From: Acidobacteriota bacterium
GTDB lineage: Bacteria; Acidobacteriota; Terriglobia; Acidiferrales; UBA7541
Direction of reading: 5' to 3'
DNA length: 64,000 bases
NCBI GenBank assembly: GCA_013289835.1
Contig: JABCZG010000025.1
Coordinates: 1 to 64,000 of the forward strand
Below, piece after piece: positions 6,665 to 16,262 of the stretch. Made by a program: the position numbers and the translations under genes. Each line of letters begins with the position of its first letter. Within the stretch, counting starts at the first letter, position 1. The notes beneath the pieces are model-generated. The model was not told the DNA's origin. It was given only the letters and a program-made list of their open reading frames with translations, and did no database searches.

Positions 6665-7519
6665 CTACGTTGCAGACAAAACCGTCACGCGCGGGCGCCC
6701 GGAAGCGCCCATCTCCACGGTAAGCGGCGTTTGAAAAACCTGTTCGAGCAACTCGCGCTGATAAATGTTCGCGGGCGGTCCCACGCGCAGGCACCGGCCG
6801 CGCTGCATCAACACGACCTGGTCTGCGTATTCCGCCGCGAGATTTAATTCGTGCGTCACTACCACCACGGTGTAGCGATTCTCCGCGGCCAGCCGCCGCA
6901 GCGCGTCCAGCAAACCAACTTGCGCGGCGATATCCAAGTGGAGCGTGGGTTCGTCGAGCAGCAGAAGCAGCGGTTGCTGCGCCAAGGCCCGCGCCAAAAT
7001 TACGCGCTGTTTTTCTCCACCGGAAATCTGGTCCATCCAGCGGTCGCTGAGTTCCGCTGCGCCCACCTGGGCTAGAGCATTTTTTGCAATCAGGACGTCG
7101 TCTTCCGATTCGAAGCGCAGCGAGCGCCCGTGCGCATGGCGGCCTTGCAAAACAAATTCCCAAGCGCGCGCGGGAAAGAGCAAACGGCTCTCCTGCTGGA
7201 CAACGGCGATGCGCTGCGCGCGGGTCTTCGGCGTCAGCGAATGAGTAACAAATCCGTCGAGCAGAATTCGTCCGGAGAGCGGCGCGAGCGCGCCAGCAAT
7301 CAAATTCAACAGTGTGGATTTGCCGCTGGCGTTTGGCCCGAGAATGGCGACGATCTCGCCGGGCTTGGCCTGAAAGCTGGTGGCTTCGAGAGTGAAGAGC
7401 GGGGCCTGCGTCGGATTTGCGGAATAGGCGTAGCTGACCTGTTCGACGCTGAGGCGGGCGTCGCTGCCCGCGCGAGCGGGATCAAAAGAATTCCGCGCGA
7501 GAGCCGACCCGCTGCTCAT
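6665..7519 (-). CDS. btuD: Cobalamin/metallophore ABC transporter ATP-binding protein
   Basis: Cytoplasmic ATPase of a type II (BtuCD-like) importer, 284 residues. Walker A GPNASGKST (about 62-70), Q-loop near VVQQESRL, signature SGGEKQR, Walker B LLLLLDEPT and the H-loop THELN are all present. The first 20 or so residues are a weakly conserved extension before the nucleotide-binding fold, so the true start could be slightly internal. Its ATG overlaps the btuC stop by 4 bp (ATGA), supporting an operon btuF-btuC-btuD. B12 specificity comes from the riboswitch upstream of btuF. Confidence 0.92.
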   Translation of the reverse strand: MSSGSALARNSFDPARAGSDARLSVEQVSYAYSANPTQAPLFTLEATSFQAKPGEIVAILGPNASGKSTLLNLIAGALAPLSGRILLDGFVTHSLTPKTRAQRIAVVQQESRLLFPARAWEFVLQGRHAHGRSLRFESEDDVLIAKNALAQVGAAELSDRWMDQISGGEKQRVILARALAQQPLLLLLDEPTLHLDIAAQVGLLDALRRLAAENRYTVVVVTHELNLAAEYADQVVLMQRGRCLRVGPPANIYQRELLEQVFQTPLTVEMGASGRPRVTVLSAT

Positions 7520-8559
7520 GCCAGCCTCCGGCGCAGGAGGTAGATGAAAAGCGGCGCGCCGATAACGGCGGTCACGGCGCCAACCGGCACTTCCGTCGGA
7601 GCAACTACGGTGCGGGCCAGAGTATCGGCCATGATAACGGCAATGGCGCCGCCGATCGCAGCGGTCGGCAATAGCGTGCGGTGATCGGAGCCAAAAATGA
7701 AGCGCATCACATGCGGAACGATCAAGCCGACGTAACCGACGGCGCCGCTGACGGACACCGCCAATCCGGTTAAGAACGAAGCGGCAATGTAGACGACGAG
7801 ACGGACGCGCGGAACGTCCACGCCGAGGTGCATGGCCTCTTTTTCCCCTGAGAGGAGCAGATTCAAGTCCGATGCCGTGGTGTAAATTGCGCCGGCCGCA
7901 ACGAAGAACCCGACGCCGAGAAACCAGTAGACGCTTTTCTGCAAGGGAGTAGAGAGTTCGCCCATCATCCAGAAGGAGAGGCCGCGGAGACTGCCGGAAA
8001 GCGTGCTCATGAGAAACAAGATGATGGCCGAAAGGAAAGAGCCGGTGATGACGCCAGCCAGGAGCAGAGTGGTGCTGTCAATCTGTCCCTCACGACGCCC
8101 CAGAAAATAGACCGCGGTGATGGTCGCGGCCGCGCCGAGAAAGGCTCCGAGCGGAGTGAGGAGCGCGGCGAACAGCGGCGAAACGGAGAGATGCGGCTCG
8201 ACGATGAGCGCCAGGATGGCGCCGAGTGAAGCACCGCTGGAAACACCAAGCACATACGGATCGGCGAGCGGATTGCGGAGCAGGGCTTGAAAGCTGGTTC
8301 CCGCAACGGAAAGCGAAGCGCCCACGATCATGCCCAGAAGAATGCGAGGCAAGCGGATATTCACGATGATCAGGCCGTAATCGCTGGAGATCTGGCTGGT
8401 CTGCCCGAAAAGGACACTGAGCAAATCCCGCCCGAGGGCATAAAGCGAGACGGGAACCGCACCGAACTTCAGCGCAATGACTACGACCAGGAATAAAACG
8501 ACGACTAGGGTCAAACATTGCACGAGGAGGCGCCGAAGCGTCAGTGGTTTCACGCGCAC
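7516..8559 (-). CDS. btuC: Cobalamin ABC transporter permease, FecCD/BtuC family
   Basis: 347-residue inner membrane permease with about ten hydrophobic helices. Family motifs include RLPRILLGMIVGASLSVAG, NPLADPYVLGVSSGASLGA, the LSFWMMGEL segment and the C-terminal VGLIVPHVMRFIFG coupling region. It forms the translocation pore with BtuD and receives substrate from BtuF. It overlaps btuF by 10 bp and btuD by 4 bp, so the three are tightly coupled. Confidence 0.95.
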   Translation of the reverse strand: MRVKPLTLRRLLVQCLTLVVVLFLVVVIALKFGAVPVSLYALGRDLLSVLFGQTSQISSDYGLIIVNIRLPRILLGMIVGASLSVAGTSFQALLRNPLADPYVLGVSSGASLGAILALIVEPHLSVSPLFAALLTPLGAFLGAAATITAVYFLGRREGQIDSTTLLLAGVITGSFLSAIILFLMSTLSGSLRGLSFWMMGELSTPLQKSVYWFLGVGFFVAAGAIYTTASDLNLLLSGEKEAMHLGVDVPRVRLVVYIAASFLTGLAVSVSGAVGYVGLIVPHVMRFIFGSDHRTLLPTAAIGGAIAVIMADTLARTVVAPTEVPVGAVTAVIGAPLFIYLLRRRLA

Positions 8560-9623
8560 CCTCCGGGAGTGACGAGTTGAGCCTGCGAGGCGTCTGGCGA
8601 GAAAGAAGAATGCGCCGCGGGCGGAGGGTTCGCCGGCGGATTCTCCTTCTGCAAGTTTTCTTTTCCGTTTTCCGGTTTTTCCACGAAAGCATCCGGGTGA
8701 AGCTGCCGGGCGAGGTCTTCGACGGCCGAGACGATGCGCGGAGCGGGCCGATTGACGGCCTCGCTAATCACCGCGATGTGCCGATTGTTTACGGCTTCCA
8801 CGATATTCCATCCGGGAAGCGCGGCAAGCGCATCCACGGCGGGAGAAACGGCGTCAGAATGCGAAGCCGAGAAGATCAGAAAGTCGGGCTGCAGCCGGGC
8901 GACCTCTTCGAGGCTAACCTGCGGCCAGTCTTGTTCGGCATCCACGATGGAGACAGCTCCGGCGTGACGCAAGGCATCGGCGATAAACGTGTCCTTGCCG
9001 ACGGAGATCAGCGGCTGGGTCCAGACAACGAACAGGACACGCTTGGGCGGCAGAGCTCCCAGGCGTTTTTGCAAATCGGCGAGGTGGCGCTGCATGTCCG
9101 CGGCGACGGATGCGCCGGCCTCCGGAACTCCAAGGATCTCGGAGAGTTTTTTGGAGGAAGCGATGATTTCGTCGAGCGTATGCGGATCGGTAGCATAGGA
9201 AGCAATTCCGAGGTTGTCCAGCGAATGAACGGTTTCGAGACGATTGAAACTCTTGGTCACAAGAACGAGGTCCGGATGTAAGGACGCGATCACTTCCAGG
9301 CTGGGGCTGATAGCGCCGCCGACCTTGGTTTTTTTCTGGGCGTCCGCAGGGTAATCGCAGTAGTCCGTGTCGCCAACAAGATGATCCTGCAAGCCGAGTG
9401 CATAAACGGTTTCCGTCAAACTGGGCGCAAGCGACACGATGCGGTTGACCGGCTGCGGGATGCGGACGGAACGGCCAACTTCATCGGTGACTTCGCGAAA
9501 GGTTGGAGTTGTAGTAGCGCTCGCAGGAACGCTTTGGCCGTGTGAAAGCGCCGCACACGAGAGCATGGCCGCGATTGCCGCGGAGACCGTGTTTCGAGAC
9601 AACAAGTGCGCGAAATCTTTCAC
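8550..9623 (-). CDS. btuF: Periplasmic cobalamin-binding protein, BtuF-like
   Basis: Substrate-binding lipobox-free protein with an N-terminal signal peptide (about residues 1-29, AALSHGQS). It has the class III binding fold: RIVSLAPSLTETVYALG (about 63-79), then DTDYCDYPADA, ISPSLEVIASLHPDLVL and DWPQVSLEEVARLQPDFLI. The binding protein opens the operon directly behind riboswitch 2 and its terminator. The C-terminal roughly 45 residues are a Pro/Asn/Glu-rich tail ending TPGGCA, outside the conserved fold and encoded partly in the overlap with btuC. It could be a spacer or simply unconserved sequence. Confidence 0.9.
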   Translation of the reverse strand: MKDFAHLLSRNTVSAAIAAMLSCAALSHGQSVPASATTTPTFREVTDEVGRSVRIPQPVNRIVSLAPSLTETVYALGLQDHLVGDTDYCDYPADAQKKTKVGGAISPSLEVIASLHPDLVLVTKSFNRLETVHSLDNLGIASYATDPHTLDEIIASSKKLSEILGVPEAGASVAADMQRHLADLQKRLGALPPKRVLFVVWTQPLISVGKDTFIADALRHAGAVSIVDAEQDWPQVSLEEVARLQPDFLIFSASHSDAVSPAVDALAALPGWNIVEAVNNRHIAVISEAVNRPAPRIVSAVEDLARQLHPDAFVEKPENGKENLQKENPPANPPPAAHSSFSPDASQAQLVTPGGCA

Positions 9624-9657
9624 AGATCTTTCCCGGCGAGATCGCTTCCGCAGTACA

Positions 9658-9691
9658 ACAAAAAAGCCCCACGAGACACCCTGGGGCTTCC
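9658..9691 (-). terminator. Riboswitch-linked intrinsic terminator before btuF
   Basis: On the minus strand, AAGCCCCA and TGGGGCTT form an 8-bp stem with a 10-nt loop, followed by a run of T residues. It stands between the cobalamin riboswitch core and the btuF start about 35 nt downstream. This is the expected arrangement for transcription attenuation by bound cobalamin. Confidence 0.85.
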
Positions 9692-9699
9692 GGCGGCGT

Positions 9700-9850
9700 T
9701 CTTTCTCGCGAAGAACGCGGACCTCTGCGGCATGGGAGGGTGGCCTGGCTTACGGCTTTGCAGCCGATTACAGTGGCGGGACCGCGGCCGATTCACACGG
9801 CCTTCCCCGCTGCCCTTGCCTGCAAATTAAAAAACGAGTGTAAGCCGGGG
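9700..9850 (-). promoter_or_regulatory. Cobalamin riboswitch in the btuFCD leader
   Basis: Minus-strand order is GGGGAAGGCCGTGTGAATCG, then GCGGTCCCGCCACTGTAA (around 9766-9784), then GCAAAGCCGTAAGCCAG (around 9741-9760) with the shortened B12 box. These match the conserved core of the cobalamin riboswitch. The expression platform is the terminator at 9658-9691. Outer boundaries are approximate. Confidence 0.9.
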
Positions 9851-9908
9851 GCGCAGGTGTGTCAATGCACGGCTTAAAAGGACACGGAAGAAAAATCATG
9901 ACCGTGCT

Positions 9909-10733
9909 TCAGCGATTTTTCCAATTCGGCTTGCGCTTTTCCTGCAGCGCGCGCAGCCCTTCCTGGGAATCGTCGAGGCGGTACAGCTCGTTCAAGAAAA
10001 TATTCATGGATTGCTTGAGGCCGTCGCGCAAGGACAAGCCCATGCCGCCGAGAATGGCTTTCTTGGCCATCATCAAAACCGGACCGGAGTGGGCGTTAAT
10101 GCGATTCACGAGTTCGGCGACGGTTTGTTCCAGTTGAGCTTCCGGCACGAGGCGATTGATCATTCCGAGTTCGAGCGCGCGTTCCGCAGTGACTGGTTCG
10201 CCAGTGAGAACAAGTTCCAGCGCGACCTTCGGCCCGACGAGGTACGGGAGAATCGTGGACGCGAGCGGCGGAAAGATGCCGATGCTAATTTCCGGCTGAG
10301 CAAAACGCGCTTTCGGAGTGGCGATGATCAGGTCGCCGAAGGCCGCCAGTTCCGCGCCGCCGCCGATGGCCGGGCCATTCACGACGCAAACGACAGGCTT
10401 TCCGACGTCCAGCATGGCGGAGAACACGGCGTGGAACGCGTCCAGCATCTGGAACACGCGCTGCGAAGTGTATTCACCTATGTCAATGCCGCCGCAGAAA
10501 ACCTTGGCAGCGGAATCGAGGACAATCAATTTGACATCGTTGTGATCGCCGGCATGGACGATTCCGTCGGCCAACTCGCGCAGCATGGCTTCGTTCAGGA
10601 GATTGTGTTCGGGGCGGTTGAGGGTCATGCGCGCGACGCCGGCGTCAATGCCGTAATGTACGTACTGAAATTCGTCGGGTCTGCGACGCTCCGGTTGCGC
10701 GGTCAGTTCGGCGGTTTTAGCGCGCTCAATCAT
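9909..10733 (-). CDS. Enoyl-CoA hydratase/isomerase (crotonase) family protein
   Basis: Start set at 10733 (MIERAK): AAGGAG lies 7 nt upstream, whereas the further in-frame codons would sit on or before it. The 274-residue crotonase-fold protein has NRPEHNLLN, the oxyanion-hole segment FCGGIDIGEY and GPAIGGGAELAAFGDLIIA, then FAQPEISIGIFPPLAS. The GIDIGEY and FPPLAS style resembles cyclohexa-1,5-dienecarbonyl-CoA hydratases of anaerobic benzoyl-CoA breakdown, but no other gene of that pathway is nearby. I keep the general call. It is transcribed away from the B12 operon and looks monocistronic. Confidence 0.8.
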   Translation of the reverse strand: MIERAKTAELTAQPERRRPDEFQYVHYGIDAGVARMTLNRPEHNLLNEAMLRELADGIVHAGDHNDVKLIVLDSAAKVFCGGIDIGEYTSQRVFQMLDAFHAVFSAMLDVGKPVVCVVNGPAIGGGAELAAFGDLIIATPKARFAQPEISIGIFPPLASTILPYLVGPKVALELVLTGEPVTAERALELGMINRLVPEAQLEQTVAELVNRINAHSGPVLMMAKKAILGGMGLSLRDGLKQSMNIFLNELYRLDDSQEGLRALQEKRKPNWKNR

Positions 10734-10939
10734 TCCCATTCTCCTTGAGATGCGCGGACTTTGCACCGATGAAGAGGAAGCCGGATCGCACCAAACTCGA
10801 TGCTAACACGGTGGCTGGAAGCATTCGGAATGAGGCAAAGGCCCGGTGCGCAAAAAGTCTGCAGGGGTCCAGGCAAATGGCGGCGAGGAGTTGGAAGGGG
10901 TTTGGCTGAGAACTGCGCTCTTCGAATTGCTTTTTTTTG

Positions 10940-10967
10940 TTGTGAATCGGATGGCAATCGCTATTCT
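10940..10967 (+). promoter_or_regulatory. Candidate sigma-70 promoter for the CBM9-like gene
   Basis: TTGTGA and TATTCT are separated by 16 bp, placing a start site about 25 nt before the ATG at 10999. Match to consensus is moderate, so this is tentative. Confidence 0.35.
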
Positions 10968-10998
10968 GAGAGACAGAGTGACAGGTGCAATCCCCCGG

Positions 10999-11670
10999 AT
11001 GAATGAACCCAAACCAGCCATGAATGAAAAGTCGGCGATAGCCGTTCGAATGCGAGAGAACCTGGACTCGGAAGAGTTTCCGAAATCATCGGCGTGGGAA
11101 CTTGCGAAGGCGCTGCGATTCGACGCGGACTGGCAGGGCAAGAACGCCGATCCGGAACGAGAGACGGAAGTTCGCTTGCTGTGGACTCCGGAGGCGCTTT
11201 ATCTGGGGTTTCGAGCGAGATTCCGTATCATTACTGTATTTCCCGATGCTGAACCCAATGGGCGCCGCGACCAATTGTGGGACCGCGACGTCGCCGAAGT
11301 ATTTCTGCAGCCCGATCCTTCGAATCTGCGCCGGTACAAGGAGTTCGAAGTCAGTCCCAACGGGATGTGGATCGATCTGAACATCGCTCCCGGAGAAAAA
11401 CACGATTTGAAAAGCGGTATGCGGCGGCGCGTACTCTTGAACGAAATCAACAAGACCTGGATTGCAGAGCTGGCGATCCCGATGAAAAGTCTTGTCGATC
11501 GTTTCGATCCCGAGGCTGCGTGGCGAGTGAATTTTTACAGGGTAGAAGGCGCGAGGGAGCCGAGATTTTATTCGGCCTGGCGGCCTACCGGCACACCGGT
11601 TCCCAACTTCCATGTTCCGGAAGCGTTCGGCCGACTGATTTTTGCGGATGATGCTTCCGTTCGAAAGTAA
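10999..11670 (+). CDS. Carbohydrate-binding family 9-like protein
   Basis: About 223 residues without a signal peptide in this reading. The body has the CBM9-like/DOMON-type pattern of secreted sugar-interacting modules: ETEVRLLWTPEALYLGF, then WDRDVAEVFLQPDPS, YKEFEVSPNGMWIDL, and later FYRVEGAREPRFYSAW and FGRLIF. Such domains usually bind reducing sugar ends or sit next to glycosidases. Here it is a stand-alone gene just before a GH13 enzyme. The start is uncertain: ATGs at 10999 and 11020 are both possible and neither has a strong ribosome-binding site. Confidence 0.7.
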   Translation: MNEPKPAMNEKSAIAVRMRENLDSEEFPKSSAWELAKALRFDADWQGKNADPERETEVRLLWTPEALYLGFRARFRIITVFPDAEPNGRRDQLWDRDVAEVFLQPDPSNLRRYKEFEVSPNGMWIDLNIAPGEKHDLKSGMRRRVLLNEINKTWIAELAIPMKSLVDRFDPEAAWRVNFYRVEGAREPRFYSAWRPTGTPVPNFHVPEAFGRLIFADDASVRK

Positions 11671-11702
11671 ATGGGTCGCGAGATTGGCGGGCTGAATCGA
11701 GA

Positions 11703-13703
11703 GTGGCATCCATTCGCTTTTTTCCTTATGCTTCCTGCGTGAAAAAATCTCAGCAACATCTCCGTTGCGTTCCAGCCGAGCGGATTCTGAGGCGCATCAG
11801 TGTGTTGGCGCTCATGATTGTGTTTGCTGGCGTCGGCACAAATTTATTCGGAGTTCCGCAGCAACCAGCAGCTGATGCCACTCCTGCGGTTACGAAAATC
11901 GAACCGCCGAATTGGTGGGTGGGGCTCACACCGGAAGTGCTGGTGCTGCTTTCCGGGCGGGAACTGGAGGCGACGCATGTTGCTTGCAATCTGCCGACGC
12001 TCACGGTCTCGCGCACGCAAGCGACGGCGGGCGGGAAATATCTTTTTGTGTGGCTGAAAATTGGGGCGGGAACGAAGTCGGGGACGGCGGTGTGCCGGAT
12101 TACGGCGCCGAAGGGGGCGACGTCGTTCGAATTGCCACTGGCGGCGCGCACGCCGACGCTGGGACGATTTCAAGGGCTTTCGCCGGATGACGTGATGTAC
12201 CTGATCATGCCGGACCGCTTTGCGAACGGAGACCCGAGGAATGATCAGCCCGCGGAAGCGCCGGGATCGCACGATCGTGCGAAGCCGCGCGCGTATCATG
12301 GCGGCGACTTGGCGGGAATCAAGAATCATTTGGCGTACATGAAGGAGCTTGGCGTGACGACGCTCTGGCTCACGCCGATTGTGAAGAATGGAGCAACGCA
12401 GGATTATCACGGGTATGGCGCGGTGGATCTTTACGCGGTCGATCCGCACCTCGGAACGGTGAAGGATTATCAGGACCTTGTCGCGGCCGCACATCAGCAG
12501 CACATGAAGATTTTTTTTGATGCGGTGCCGAACCACGTCGGCCCGAAACATCCGTGGGTTGCGAATCCGCCACTGCCGGATTGGTTCCACGGCACGCTGC
12601 AGCATCACCTCGATTCGTTTTCGCCGGTGAAGGGAACGTCTTACGGGAAAACGGGCGGCCAGGCCAGCGGCAACGACCCGTTTGAAGCGTTGATCGATCC
12701 GCACGCTCCGGCCAGCATGAAGAAAAATCTCACCGAAGGCTGGTTCTTCGGAGTTTTGCCAGACATGAACACGGAAAACCCGGTGGTCGCGCAGTACTTA
12801 TTGCAGAACAGCATCTGGTGGGCGGAAACATCGGGGCTGGATGGTTTTCGCGTGGACACATTTCCGTACGTGGGGCGGAAATTCTGGGCGGAATGGCATG
12901 CGGGATTGCGCCGGATCTATCCCTATCTGACGACGGTTGGAGAAGTGTTTCATCCTGATCCGAGCGTGACATCTTTTTTTGTGGGCGGCGTGAAACGCTA
13001 CGACGGAATTGATAGCGGGCTTTCCACGGTGTTCGATTATCCGATGTACTTCACGCTGCGCGACGTTTTGCTCAAGGATGCGCCGGTGGGCCGAATCGCC
13101 GACGTGCTGCGGCACGATAACCTCTGCGTGTATCCCGACATGTTGGTGCCTTTTTTCGCGAATCACGACGTGCCGCGTTTTGCGAGCGCCGAAGGAAGTT
13201 CACCGGAGAAAATAAAACTGGCGTTTGGATTGACGTTGACGCTTCGCGGCATTCCCGAAATTTACTACGGCGATGAGATTGGAATGCCGGGCGGCGGCGA
13301 TCCGGACAACCGACGCGATTTCCCGGGCGGATGGATTGGCGATGCCAACAACGCATTCACGCAAGCTGGACGCACGCGCGAGCAGCAAGAGATGTTCTCT
13401 TACGTGCAAGCGCTGCTGCGGATTCGCGGCGAGCATTCGGCGCTTCGCGGAGGAAAGCTGTGGCATCTAGCATCGGATGAATCTTCGTACGTTTTTGCGC
13501 GCGAGTCGGAAGAAGAACGGCTGGTGGTCGCTTTTAACAATTCGACTCAAGAGCGCAATCTTCACATTCCGTTGAGCGACACTCCGGCACAGAGCGCGGC
13601 GGGAATCTCGCTTCTATTTGGCGGAGCCAAAGCAGAGCTGGGCAAATACGAAATGCACCTCACGATGCCGGCGCAATCCCTTTCGATTTTTGTGCTGGAT
13701 TAG
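11703..13703 (+). CDS. Secreted GH13 glycosidase, cyclomaltodextrinase/neopullulanase-like
   Basis: Hydrolyses alpha-1,4 (and possibly alpha-1,6) glucans. An N-terminal hydrophobic stretch (around residues 31-50) indicates export. A beta-sandwich N-domain follows (about 60-150, PPNWWVGLTPEVLVLLSG), as in cyclomaltodextrinases. The GH13 barrel has conserved regions FFDAVPNHVG, GLDGFRVDTF with nucleophile D385, TVGEVFH with acid/base E414, and FFANHDVPRF with D489. These positions assume the GTG at 11703; a second GTG at 11739 is possible. The gene is convergent with a GH31 alpha-glucosidase 19 bp away, making a dextrin-degrading pair. Confidence 0.92.
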   Translation: MASIRFFPYASCVKKSQQHLRCVPAERILRRISVLALMIVFAGVGTNLFGVPQQPAADATPAVTKIEPPNWWVGLTPEVLVLLSGRELEATHVACNLPTLTVSRTQATAGGKYLFVWLKIGAGTKSGTAVCRITAPKGATSFELPLAARTPTLGRFQGLSPDDVMYLIMPDRFANGDPRNDQPAEAPGSHDRAKPRAYHGGDLAGIKNHLAYMKELGVTTLWLTPIVKNGATQDYHGYGAVDLYAVDPHLGTVKDYQDLVAAAHQQHMKIFFDAVPNHVGPKHPWVANPPLPDWFHGTLQHHLDSFSPVKGTSYGKTGGQASGNDPFEALIDPHAPASMKKNLTEGWFFGVLPDMNTENPVVAQYLLQNSIWWAETSGLDGFRVDTFPYVGRKFWAEWHAGLRRIYPYLTTVGEVFHPDPSVTSFFVGGVKRYDGIDSGLSTVFDYPMYFTLRDVLLKDAPVGRIADVLRHDNLCVYPDMLVPFFANHDVPRFASAEGSSPEKIKLAFGLTLTLRGIPEIYYGDEIGMPGGGDPDNRRDFPGGWIGDANNAFTQAGRTREQQEMFSYVQALLRIRGEHSALRGGKLWHLASDESSYVFARESEEERLVVAFNNSTQERNLHIPLSDTPAQSAAGISLLFGGAKAELGKYEMHLTMPAQSLSIFVLD

Positions 13704-13722
13704 GTTTTCTCGCCGAGACCTG

Positions 13723-16173
13723 TCAGTAGGCGACGGTAACGCTCCAGTTTGGCAATGCGTCAGGCACGGTCAGAGTGACGGAGTGAATCTGCGAATCGTA
13801 GCGCCATTCGTGGATGACCTGGTCGCCAACGCGGACTTCTTTGGGCAGGCTCGCCGCGCCAACTAGCGTCAACTCTGCGCTCTTCCACCACGGTAAATAG
13901 GCGCTCTTTTCCACTGTGCTCACGACGCGTACGAAGGCGGTTGAGACTTCACAGGAATAGTTGACGTGCAAGAATTCGCCCTTTTGGTATGCATACGTGT
14001 GGCCATCATCCAGGTAGAGCGAGCCGCGGCAGTTATTGCCCGCAGTGCTGGTGGGAAGATAGACGCGAAGCTGAAGCGGGCCATCGGGCTTTTCGCCGGT
14101 GTACTGAACGAGCGGCTGCATAGGGACAATAGCGCCGGCGCGCACATAGAGGGGGACTTCATCCAAACGCGGATGAAGATCGATCTTGTCTTTGCCGGTG
14201 CGTTTTTCGGAAGTCCAGTAGTCGTACCATTCGCCGGGCGGAAGAGCGACGCCTTGCGCATCGAGTTTTTCGGTGACCACCGGGGAAACGAACAGATCGG
14301 GTCCAAACAGGAAATCGTGGTCGTCGTTGAAAAATTCCGGAGATTGCGGATATTCCAGAAAAATCGGACGCATCAAGGGAATTCCGGTGCGCGTGGTTTC
14401 CTCGGTGAGTGTGTAAATGTACGGCAGCAGCTTGTAGCGCAGCTCGATATATTTCCTGCGAATGGCTTCTTGCTCCGGTCCGTTCACCCAGGGCTCATGG
14501 TCAAGGGAGTTTTTTTCCGCGTGGTCGCGATCGATGGGATTGAACGCGCCAAGCTCATACCAACGCGTAAGAAGATTGGCAGGAGGCGAGCCGGCGAAAC
14601 CGCCGATGTCGTCTCCCACGAACGCATAACCAGAAAGTCCCATGCTTAGAAGCATCGGCGTGCTCATCGCAAGGTGATTCCAGGTGGCGCTGTTGTCGCC
14701 GGTCCAGGTGGCGGCGTAACGCTGTGCACCGGAGTAGGCAGCACGGGTCAAGACAAAGGGACGTTCGTCGGGTTGCAACTTGCGGATGCCGTCGTAGGTG
14801 GCGCGGGCATTTTCCATGCCGTACATGTTGTGGGCTGCGCGATGGTCCATCGTCGTGCCGTCGTCCAAACGATGGACGACGTCGAGCGGCATGGTTTTTT
14901 CGGGCTGCCGGAAAACGGACGGTTCGTTCATGTCGTTCCAAAAACCGGCGACGCCCATGCCGACGAAGTCTTTATAGAGAGCGCCCCACCAGTCGCGCAC
15001 GCGCGTGAGCGTGAAATCAGGGAAGACGCTTTCGCCGGGCCAGACTGGTCCGACATAGACGGATCCGTCGTGATTTTTCACGAAGACGTCTTCCTTCATT
15101 CCAGAATCGTACGGAGCGTAGCCGTGGCCCGGATTTCGCTTGATGTGCAGGTCGGTGATCAAGATCAGGTGGAAGCCTTGTTCGCGCAGATCGGCGACCA
15201 TTTTTTCGAAGTTTGGGAAGTATTGGCGGTTGATGGTGAAAGGCGCGTTGCCTTCCTGATAGTCAATGTCGAGATAGATGGTGTCCGCGGGGATTCTTTT
15301 TTCGCGCAGGAGCCGGGCGATTTCGCGCACGCGCGCTTCGGGATAGTAGCTGTAGCGGCATTGCTGGTAGCCGAGTGACCAGAGTGGCGGCAGCGGCGGA
15401 CGGCCGGTGAGCGCGGTGTATTGCTCGACGATTTTTTTCGGGTCAGGTCCGGCGATGAAGTAGTAGTTTATTTCTCCGCCTTCGGCGCCGAAGGAAAGAT
15501 AATTTTCGGACTCTTTGCCGAAGTCGAAGCTGCTGCGGTAGGTGTTGTCGAAGAAAAGGCCGTAGGCCAGGCCTTTGCGCATGCCGATGAAAAACGGAAT
15601 AGTTTTATATAGAGGATCGGTGGATTCCTGCCAGCCGAAGGCATCCGTGTTCCAATTCGTGAAGGAACGATTGCGGCGATTCATGGGTCCGGCCTTGTCG
15701 CCGAGGCCGTAGTAGTTTTCTTCCATGGGCATTTTTTTCCAGATGTGGACTTGCGGGCCGTCCCAGGCCATCGGCAGGCTGAGTTCATCGGCGAGAAGAA
15801 CGGTTCCTGCGGCATCGGCGAAATCGATCAAGAGAGGAGATTTCTGGACGATGGCAGCGAGGCTACCAGCGGTGATGCGCACTTCTTTTTGGTTTTCTTC
15901 GATTTTCATTGCCGGGGGTTCCGGAGTTTCGATGACCGCCCAGGAAGAGTCTTTCGGGAACGTGCCGCTTGGCGCGACGCGCACGCGGAAGATTCCGTCG
16001 CGAAAAGCGGTGACGCGCACTTTTGCGGCCCCGGCGGTGAGTTCGACGCCATCACTCAATTTCTCAACACGCTGGACCTTGCCAACGTGCTGCCAACCTT
16101 GGGCAAGCACGGTGCCGCCGGCCAAAGTAAGAGCAAGCATTGCAATCGCGATTCGCTGAGCGAGCCGTTCCAT
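13723..16173 (-). CDS. Secreted GH31 alpha-glucosidase
   Basis: 816 residues with a signal peptide (about 1-25, cut near VLAQG). An N-terminal GH31 galactose-mutarotase-like domain precedes the catalytic barrel. Catalytic elements are WNDMNEPSVF with nucleophile D414 and WTGDNSATW with acid/base D493. Substrate-site segments TIYLDIDYQEG and DIGGF are present. It would release glucose from the non-reducing ends of maltodextrins made by the neighbouring GH13 enzyme. It lies downstream of, and on the same strand as, the SSS symporter and the small hypothetical gene, so the three may be co-transcribed. Confidence 0.95.
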   Translation of the reverse strand: MERLAQRIAIAMLALTLAGGTVLAQGWQHVGKVQRVEKLSDGVELTAGAAKVRVTAFRDGIFRVRVAPSGTFPKDSSWAVIETPEPPAMKIEENQKEVRITAGSLAAIVQKSPLLIDFADAAGTVLLADELSLPMAWDGPQVHIWKKMPMEENYYGLGDKAGPMNRRNRSFTNWNTDAFGWQESTDPLYKTIPFFIGMRKGLAYGLFFDNTYRSSFDFGKESENYLSFGAEGGEINYYFIAGPDPKKIVEQYTALTGRPPLPPLWSLGYQQCRYSYYPEARVREIARLLREKRIPADTIYLDIDYQEGNAPFTINRQYFPNFEKMVADLREQGFHLILITDLHIKRNPGHGYAPYDSGMKEDVFVKNHDGSVYVGPVWPGESVFPDFTLTRVRDWWGALYKDFVGMGVAGFWNDMNEPSVFRQPEKTMPLDVVHRLDDGTTMDHRAAHNMYGMENARATYDGIRKLQPDERPFVLTRAAYSGAQRYAATWTGDNSATWNHLAMSTPMLLSMGLSGYAFVGDDIGGFAGSPPANLLTRWYELGAFNPIDRDHAEKNSLDHEPWVNGPEQEAIRRKYIELRYKLLPYIYTLTEETTRTGIPLMRPIFLEYPQSPEFFNDDHDFLFGPDLFVSPVVTEKLDAQGVALPPGEWYDYWTSEKRTGKDKIDLHPRLDEVPLYVRAGAIVPMQPLVQYTGEKPDGPLQLRVYLPTSTAGNNCRGSLYLDDGHTYAYQKGEFLHVNYSCEVSTAFVRVVSTVEKSAYLPWWKSAELTLVGAASLPKEVRVGDQVIHEWRYDSQIHSVTLTVPDALPNWSVTVAY

Positions 16174-16262
16174 TTCATTCCTCCTGGGAGGCGAGAAAAA
16201 GCGAAGATCGGGCAGGCGAGAATTCTGCTTGCTTGCGGACGATCCAGTTCAGCTCCGTCGCG

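Noticed and set aside
11844..12704. 286-residue Arg-rich frame antisense to the GH13 gene
   Set aside because: Shadow frame of a GC-rich coding sequence; composition is typical of antisense translation.
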